DNA from: Dysgonamonadaceae bacterium
Lineage (GTDB): Bacteria > Bacteroidota > Bacteroidia > Bacteroidales > Azobacteroidaceae
Length of the DNA: 11,613 nt
Direction of reading: 5' to 3'
Assembly: GCA_031284225.1 (NCBI GenBank)
Contig: JAITAH010000091.1
Span: 1-11,613, forward strand
The notes below the pieces were generated by a model. That model did not search any database, had not been told where the DNA came from, and was given only the letters and a program-made list of their open reading frames with translations. The first letter of the stretch is position 1; the number at the start of each line of letters is the position of its first letter. The translations under genes were made by a program, and so were the position numbers. Below, piece by piece: positions 7,344 through 11,613 of this stretch.

Positions 7344-8642
7344 CTACCATTTCTTTTCCAAAACGGGAGACGTCCACATCAGTTTATTCGTAAGTTTTAC
7401 AACATTGTACCCGGCGCCGACCGCCGTTTTCTCTCCAAGCCGCACCATGATGAATTTCTTTTCGGGATCGATATACAGGATCTGACTCATAATGCCGTAA
7501 GCATAGAATTGCGGCCCAAGATCACATACGACCCAATAATATCCTGCTTTTTTATCTTCGTATTTCCGCACTGTATAGTATTTGAAAGCGGATTCTTCGG
7601 CAAATTTCCAGGCGCTGATGGAGTCGGTAAACCGATAAGCGCCCGTAGAATCGGCGCTAAAACAAGCACGATCATCGTTATACCACAGATATTGATGATT
7701 CTTGTATTTTTTCCAATCGTCAATGCCGACAACGGCCGGCAAAACGCTCTTATCGATCCACGTCTGAGATACGATTTGTTTTCCGTTCCAGTTGCCTCCG
7801 TTCAGGTAGAGTCGGCCGATCTTTGCCAAATCGACAGCCGTAGCATTCAGCCCGCCGTACGATTTGGCAGAACGGTGTTTCTTATCGTCTAAACTAACCG
7901 ATGCGTCGTATTCCATGCCCAGCGGTTTCCAGATTTTTTCTTCCAGATAGCCGGCATACGATTTTCCGGTCGCTCGTTCCAAAACGATTCCGAGAATGGC
8001 GGTAGTAACGCTGTTATAGTCGTATTCCTCGCCGGGTTCTTTCATAAATTTCAACTTTTCAATAAATCCCAATTGATTTCCGCCGTAATACAGTTTGGCC
8101 ATATTACTAAACGGATTGGAGTACGATTCGCTGAATTTCAGCCCTGCTTGCATATTCAACAAATGCTCGATAGTCAGTTTCCGGAAATACGGATCTTTGT
8201 TCTTCAACTCCGGAATATAATCGGTTACAGGGTCATGGACACTCCGGATGAATCCTTCGTCCACAGCGATACCTGTCAGTAGAGACGTAATCGATTTAGT
8301 TACAGAGAAAAACGTGGAGATCGTAGAGCGGTCGTATCCCCGGTAATATTTTTCACACAAAAGGGTATCATTTCGGATGATCAGGAAAGCGGTTGTAGAT
8401 GTCTTCGACAGATATTCGTCAATCGTAATCGTATCTTTTTTGTTTATTATCACCTTTCCATCGCCGAGTTCCGCACGCTCTTCTCCCGGATGAAACCGGA
8501 ACTTGTTTTCACCCGTTTCGATTTTTGCTTGCGGGAAAGCGTTGTATTCGTCAATGTCAGCCGTCCAATAGCGGACGCACCTGTAAACATTACACGAACT
8601 GAAACAAACAAGCAAAACCAGAAAAAAAAGGGTTTGTTTCAT
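7344..8642 (-). CDS. Class C beta-lactamase-fold serine hydrolase, lipoprotein
   Basis: 432 residues. The N-terminus is a lipoprotein signal, hydrophobic FFLVLLVCF then SSC with Cys17 as the lipidated residue. Residues about 75-420 are a beta-lactamase/penicillin-binding-protein-like domain. The SxxK motif is Ser113-Val-Thr-Lys116 in FFSVTKSITSLL. The second motif falls in PGEEYDYNSVTTAILG, where Tyr209-Asn-Ser211 aligns with the Tyr-x-Ser seen in the 6-aminohexanoate-hydrolase (NylB-like) branch more than with the YxN of true beta-lactamases. The third motif (KTG/HxG) is unclear; YGIMSQ at 382-387 is the best counterpart. Such proteins are esterases, D-amino-acid peptidases or amidases; the natural substrate is unknown. 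The gene begins 3 bp after GH43, so it is surely co-transcribed with it. A role as a carbohydrate esterase on acylated xylan fragments is conceivable from context only. Confidence 0.88.
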   Translation of the reverse strand: MKQTLFFLVLLVCFSSCNVYRCVRYWTADIDEYNAFPQAKIETGENKFRFHPGEERAELGDGKVIINKKDTITIDEYLSKTSTTAFLIIRNDTLLCEKYYRGYDRSTISTFFSVTKSITSLLTGIAVDEGFIRSVHDPVTDYIPELKNKDPYFRKLTIEHLLNMQAGLKFSESYSNPFSNMAKLYYGGNQLGFIEKLKFMKEPGEEYDYNSVTTAILGIVLERATGKSYAGYLEEKIWKPLGMEYDASVSLDDKKHRSAKSYGGLNATAVDLAKIGRLYLNGGNWNGKQIVSQTWIDKSVLPAVVGIDDWKKYKNHQYLWYNDDRACFSADSTGAYRFTDSISAWKFAEESAFKYYTVRKYEDKKAGYYWVVCDLGPQFYAYGIMSQILYIDPEKKFIMVRLGEKTAVGAGYNVVKLTNKLMWTSPVLEKKW

Positions 8643-8645
8643 CCG

Positions 8646-9620
8646 CTACTGTCCTTGAATCGTTTGAATCGTTCCATCCCCGTTGTATTTCAGCGGGACG
8701 ACTTTCATGCTGCGCAACCAGGTTCTTCCACCCGAAGGCACACTGTCGTGATGAAACAGATACCATTGCCCCTTAAATTCGACAATGGAATGATGGGTTG
8801 TCCACCCGACCACCGGGGTCAGAATCACACCTCTGTAAACAAACGGCCCATAGGGGCTGTCGCTTATCGCATAACAGAGTTTGTGCGTATTCCCGGTAGA
8901 ATAGGAAAAATAGTATTTGCCCTTGTACTTGTGCATCCACGAAGCCTCGAAAAAGCGACGGTCTTCATCGCCGGCTTTCAGCAGTTGACCGTTTTCGTCC
9001 AGAATCGCCAGGTCGCGGGGTTCTTCGGCAAACTCCAGCATATCGGCGTTCAGTTTGGCCACCTTGGCGCACAAAGCCGGTTCGTTCGCTGCCGGTTCCG
9101 ATCCACATTCCTGGGCTTTATTGTTGCGATAGCGTTGCAATTGTCCGCCCCACAGTCCCCCGAAATAAATATAGTATGAACCGTCATCCTCTTTCAGCAC
9201 ACAGGGATCGATGGAATAACTGCCTTTGATCGGATCCGGCTGCGCCCGGAAAGGGCCTTCCGGCCGGTCAGCCACCGCCACTCCAATATGGAAAACATCG
9301 TTTTTGTCTTTTAATGAAAAATACAGGTAATACTTGCCGTCTTTTTCGGCGACGTCCGAATCCCAAAGCTGCCGTCCCGACCAGGGAATGTTTTTCACAT
9401 CCAGAATAACGCCGTGGTCAGTGATTTTTCCGTCGATATCGTCCGTCGAATAGACATGATAATCCTGCATATCGAAATGATCGCCGTTATCGTTTTCCGG
9501 AATACCGGCGTCGCGGTCGTGCGACGGATAGATATACAATTTTCCATTAAAAACTTTGGCAGAAGGATCTGCCATATACGCGCCGGAAGCGACATCCAGC
9601 AAATACTTTGCATTTTTCAT
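8646..9620 (-). CDS. GH43 glycosidase, probable beta-xylosidase or alpha-L-arabinofuranosidase
   Basis: 324 residues, a single five-bladed beta-propeller domain of glycoside hydrolase family 43 without accessory modules. The three catalytic acids are in order: Asp18 in AYMADPSAK (base), Asp138 in YSIDPCVLKEDDG (pKa modulator/orientation), and Glu225 in RFFEASWMHKYKGKYY (acid). A conserved His pair (276-277, TTHHSIV) near the propeller axis often helps bind a metal. No signal peptide is visible, so the protein is predicted to be cytoplasmic, acting on imported short oligosaccharides. Family 43 includes xylosidases, arabinofuranosidases and arabinanases; the GH67 neighbour favours xylan-derived substrates, but specificity cannot be read from motifs. 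The ATG directly abuts the TAG of the bactofilin gene (zero bases between), and the next gene begins 3 bp after this stop, so all three are one transcript. Confidence 0.93.
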   Translation of the reverse strand: MKNAKYLLDVASGAYMADPSAKVFNGKLYIYPSHDRDAGIPENDNGDHFDMQDYHVYSTDDIDGKITDHGVILDVKNIPWSGRQLWDSDVAEKDGKYYLYFSLKDKNDVFHIGVAVADRPEGPFRAQPDPIKGSYSIDPCVLKEDDGSYYIYFGGLWGGQLQRYRNNKAQECGSEPAANEPALCAKVAKLNADMLEFAEEPRDLAILDENGQLLKAGDEDRRFFEASWMHKYKGKYYFSYSTGNTHKLCYAISDSPYGPFVYRGVILTPVVGWTTHHSIVEFKGQWYLFHHDSVPSGGRTWLRSMKVVPLKYNGDGTIQTIQGQ

Positions 9621-9962
9621 CTATTGCATTTTACAAGTTCCATTAAAAACCGCACCCGGCGTAATTTCCAAACGGCTGACCGTCAAATCGCCCGTAAAAA
9701 CGCCGGATTCCTTGATAGTCAAAATTTCCTTGACTACCATATTTCCGTTTATCCGGCCGATAATATCCGCATTGGAGCAATACAGATCGCCCCGAACGTC
9801 TGCCTGAGGACCGATGACTACTCTTCCGGCACATTCTATTAAACCTTCCACTTTGCCGTCTATACGCAAATCTTCTTCCGCATAAATATCCCCTTTGATC
9901 AGAGTGCCGGAAGCCAGCGCATTGTGCGCAATTCCAGATGATACGATTTCTTTGTTTTTCAT
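9621..9962 (-). CDS. Bactofilin family cytoskeletal protein
   Basis: 113 residues, nearly all one bactofilin (polymer-forming, formerly DUF583) domain from about residue 15 to 110. The right-handed beta-helix pattern of repeated Gly and short hydrophobic steps is clear: SGTLIKGDIYAEEDLRIDGK, VEGLIECAGRVVIGPQADVRG, then DIIGRINGNMVV and GVFTGDLTVSRLEI. The short non-helical N-terminal tail (MKNKEIVSSGIAHNALA) is a usual feature. Bactofilins self-assemble into nucleotide-free filaments at the inner face of the membrane and often position cell-wall enzymes. Here it is the first gene of a tight bactofilin-GH43-serine-hydrolase unit, an unusual neighbour; there is no M23 peptidase directly beside it, though one lies at the far left of the window. 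A promoter-like TAATTTTG box is 33 bp upstream of the start. Confidence 0.93.
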   Translation of the reverse strand: MKNKEIVSSGIAHNALASGTLIKGDIYAEEDLRIDGKVEGLIECAGRVVIGPQADVRGDLYCSNADIIGRINGNMVVKEILTIKESGVFTGDLTVSRLEITPGAVFNGTCKMQ

Positions 9963-9994
9963 TTTTATTTCTGACGAGTAATTAATTCCGGTTA

Positions 9995-10002
9995 CAAAAT
10001 TA
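9995..10002 (-). promoter_or_regulatory. Candidate -7 box for the bactofilin-GH43-serine hydrolase operon
   Basis: On the minus strand this reads TAATTTTG, an exact match to TAnnTTTG, 32 bp upstream of the bactofilin start codon. The expected -33 region (about 10022-10028) reads T-rich on the minus strand but has no exact TTTG. The position and match are good; the strength is unknown. Confidence 0.55.
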
Positions 10003-10044
10003 AGATTTATTATTGGAAAAACGAAAAGGAATCCGGATAACCTT

Positions 10045-10054
10045 CAAAAATCAT
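10045..10054 (-). promoter_or_regulatory. Shared operator-like motif upstream of bactofilin operon
   Basis: The plus-strand sequence CAAAAATCAT (ATGATTTTTG on the minus strand) occurs here and at 7271-7280 upstream of GH67. Distances to the start codons are 83 and 78 bases. Here it falls some 43 bp upstream of the -7 box, a usual place for an activator site. With only two exact copies in A/T-rich DNA, chance is not excluded. Confidence 0.35.
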
Positions 10055-10202
10055 CTGCAATTTTGTATTTTTTGGTTAATATTCCATACGCGGAAAGTCG
10101 CATTCAGTCCAACATGCGAGCGTTTGGGCAGGGATAGTCGTGTGCGTTTCGAATTAAAATCATCCAGATTCATACGTATTTATCTCTGAATTAAAAATAC
10201 TA

Positions 10203-10235
10203 TTTGTTTATTTGTTAATTTTTTTTGTAAATTTG
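10203..10235 (+). promoter_or_regulatory. Candidate promoter for the plus-strand lipoprotein gene
   Basis: TAAATTTG at 10228-10235 is an exact TAnnTTTG -7 box. TTTG at 10203-10206 lies 21 bp upstream of it and can serve as the -33 element; another TTTG at 10211-10214 is too close. Transcription would start near 10242, leaving an A-rich leader of about 50 bases before the ATG at 10292 and no Shine-Dalgarno sequence. Confidence 0.65.
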
Positions 10236-10291
10236 CACAAAAATTAAAAAGATATTAATAGAGATTAAAATAAATCAATGAATTAAACAGT

Positions 10292-11613
10292 ATGAAGAGA
10301 CCGGTTTTATTTTTCCAATGGATATTGGGCGTTTTTTGTGTTCTCCTTCCGTCTTGTGTCGATCATGATTATGATTTGACGGATGAAAACATCGACAAAG
10401 AAGCAGTGTTTAGTCCGAACGGGTTCAATGCTCCCCTGGGCAATATTGATACTCTGTTTATCGGTAACGAGCTTAGGAAATTTTTAGCGGATAAAGAAAT
10501 TGAAGTTCGAACCGATCCGAACAGCGGCGTATTTTATGTCGAATATACCGGCGAATTTCCGGTGGAATTTCCCGAATACACTGTTCCTGTGTTTGAAGAA
10601 ATAGAAACCGAACGGGTCGATATCGAAGAAATAATCCCCAATGCGTGGGAAGGCCGGTATCCGATTAGCTTTCTCTTGCCTTCCGGACAGACAATACCGA
10701 TCGTTTCCGACAAACACGCCAGCTACAATCTGGAAAAACCGTATTTCCGGACGCCCAAAGAAGGATTGGAAGTTTCTATTGACCGAACGTATTTCAATAA
10801 CTGTAAATTAACGATTATGGTTTATTTGTCCAACCTTCAATTTTCGGGAACCGGCGCAGAGATACGTTTGTCGATGGATTTCCCGGATAATTTCATCTTC
10901 CGCGATCACCCTCAGGATCCGGTAACCGGGAAAACACACATAGAACAAGTCGTCAATGTAGCCGAATTTGCCGGTAATTATCGATGTATCGTAACCAACA
11001 TAGCCAACTTAGAATTTTATGCGTATCAGGTAGAAGATGTGCAATTGGATTATAATGTTCAACTACACGTTACGCAACCGACGAATGTCAGCATTACCGA
11101 CACTCCCCAATTCCACATGGATTTCGCTATTGATAACAGTAACGTATCCGTAGAATATGTTACCGGCGCCGCGAAAGGCGTTGAAACCATTTCCGGATCG
11201 ATAGCAACCGGCGATTTTACCGATGCGTTCAAGGAAAACATTTTAGCGTTCAGAAATCCGTCCCTCCATTTGAATCTTCAAACCAATTTGCGGAGCGATT
11301 TCAATATGGATATGACCTTCGTTTCCAAAAAAGAAAATAACAGCGAGATTGCTACCGCTTCCATCAGCGATTTGGAATATAACAAATTAGCGTCCAATGC
11401 AATGAACGAAGCGAATTATGTGCTGTCTCCCCAAGTTACGGGCGTCGATTACTGGAAAGAATTTGCGCTAAACACGCTGTTCACAGAAATACCCCACTCC
11501 ATAGCTTATGAACTTAATGCGAATTTTGATGATGATAACGTTATTCTGTATCCGGAAGGACTGACCTTGTCCGTTGCATACACCCTTAAACTGCCGTTCG
11601 ATTTTGACGAACT
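10292..11613 (+). CDS. Large lipoprotein of unknown function (3' end missing)
   Basis: An open frame begins at ATG 10292 and continues through the right edge without a stop, giving at least 440 residues. The start begins a clear lipoprotein signal: MKRPVLFF, hydrophobic WILGVFCVLLPSC with Cys22 as lipid site, followed by the acidic VDHDYDLTDENIDKE. The acidic stretch after the Cys resembles the lipoprotein export signal that sends Bacteroidota lipoproteins to the cell surface. The mature part is rich in alternating polar/hydrophobic strands (for instance VQLDYNVQLHVTQPTNVSI and LHLNLQTNLRSDFNMDMTF), suggesting repeated beta-sandwich modules. The NGFNAPLGNIDTLFIG stretch near residues 43-58 is like that of Bacteroidales surface lipoproteins that carry a YDL motif after the Cys, but I cannot name a family with certainty. 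No catalytic motif is visible. It is transcribed away from the bactofilin operon; partners, if any, lie beyond the window. Confidence 0.88.
   Translation, partial: MKRPVLFFQWILGVFCVLLPSCVDHDYDLTDENIDKEAVFSPNGFNAPLGNIDTLFIGNELRKFLADKEIEVRTDPNSGVFYVEYTGEFPVEFPEYTVPVFEEIETERVDIEEIIPNAWEGRYPISFLLPSGQTIPIVSDKHASYNLEKPYFRTPKEGLEVSIDRTYFNNCKLTIMVYLSNLQFSGTGAEIRLSMDFPDNFIFRDHPQDPVTGKTHIEQVVNVAEFAGNYRCIVTNIANLEFYAYQVEDVQLDYNVQLHVTQPTNVSITDTPQFHMDFAIDNSNVSVEYVTGAAKGVETISGSIATGDFTDAFKENILAFRNPSLHLNLQTNLRSDFNMDMTFVSKKENNSEIATASISDLEYNKLASNAMNEANYVLSPQVTGVDYWKEFALNTLFTEIPHSIAYELNANFDDDNVILYPEGLTLSVAYTLKLPFDFDE

Larger units (their letters stand above)
9963..10291. other. Divergent intergenic region with two promoter-like boxes
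   Basis: This 329-bp stretch separates the bactofilin (minus) and lipoprotein (plus) genes. It is A/T-rich at both ends, where a TAnnTTTG box faces each gene, with a more G/C-rich centre (about 10090-10150). No open frame of useful length, tRNA-like fold or hairpin terminator was seen. It contains CAAAAATCAT (10045-10054), also present upstream of GH67, and a related AAAATCATC (10156-10164). Confidence 0.7.

Noticed and set aside
8490..9179. A 229-codon open frame on the plus strand across the GH43/serine hydrolase junction
   Set aside because: It spans two well-supported minus-strand genes, has an odd composition and no leader features.
5139..9962. A classical polysaccharide utilisation locus
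   Set aside because: No SusC/SusD pair, surface glycan-binding protein or HTCS/ECF regulator is present; only isolated enzyme genes are found.
10080..10150. Possible small RNA or tRNA in the more G/C-rich centre of the divergent intergenic region
   Set aside because: Only very short pairings such as GCAT/ATGC were seen, with no cloverleaf, T-loop motif or terminator.

Overview
The window looks like a chromosomal segment of an anaerobic or fermentative member of the Bacteroidales (Bacteroidota). The reasons are: promoter-like boxes of the type TAnnTTTG upstream of several genes, A/T-rich leaders with no Shine-Dalgarno sequence, short lipoprotein signals followed by acidic residues, and a set of genes typical of that order (sodium-pumping methylmalonyl-CoA decarboxylase, GH67 and GH43 glycosidases, a small bactofilin, and a large beta-rich lipoprotein of unknown function). 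I cannot place it to genus from sequence alone.

Layout. At the left edge (1-447, plus strand) is the C-terminal part of an M23/LysM cell-wall peptidase. It converges on a five-gene minus-strand operon, and both share one strong bidirectional terminator (472-513). The operon runs from 5071 down to 554: mce (methylmalonyl-CoA epimerase), mmdA (carboxyltransferase), an OadG/MmdD-type membrane subunit fused to a lamin-tail domain, mmdC (biotin carrier) and mmdB (Na+-pumping beta subunit). Every junction after mmdA overlaps (ATGA, ATGA, then 8 bp), which suggests translational coupling. Together these genes convert the methylmalonyl-CoA epimer, decarboxylate it to propionyl-CoA, and use the energy to export Na+. 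This is the end of the succinate-to-propionate fermentation route.

Next, also on the minus strand, is a hemicellulose-related block: bactofilin (9962-9621), a GH43 glycosidase (9620-8646), a serine-hydrolase lipoprotein (8642-7344) and, after a 150-bp gap, an exported GH67 alpha-glucuronidase (7193-5139). GH67 removes (4-O-methyl)glucuronic acid from xylo-oligosaccharides and the GH43 enzyme probably trims xylose or arabinose, so the block points to glucuronoxylan use. It feeds sugars into fermentation but lies outside any visible SusC/SusD locus. The bactofilin and GH67 promoter regions share a 10-bp motif, CAAAAATCAT, at nearly the same distance from the start codon, which hints at common control.

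A 329-bp divergent intergenic region (9963-10291) carries one promoter-like box for each direction. To its right a large lipoprotein gene of unknown function (10292 to the window end, incomplete) runs on the plus strand. No RNA genes, CRISPR arrays, insertion sequences or phage genes were seen. The most interesting items are the lamin-tail/OadG fusion inside a respiratory-type sodium pump, the bactofilin joined without a gap to glycosidase genes, and the shared operator-like motif.
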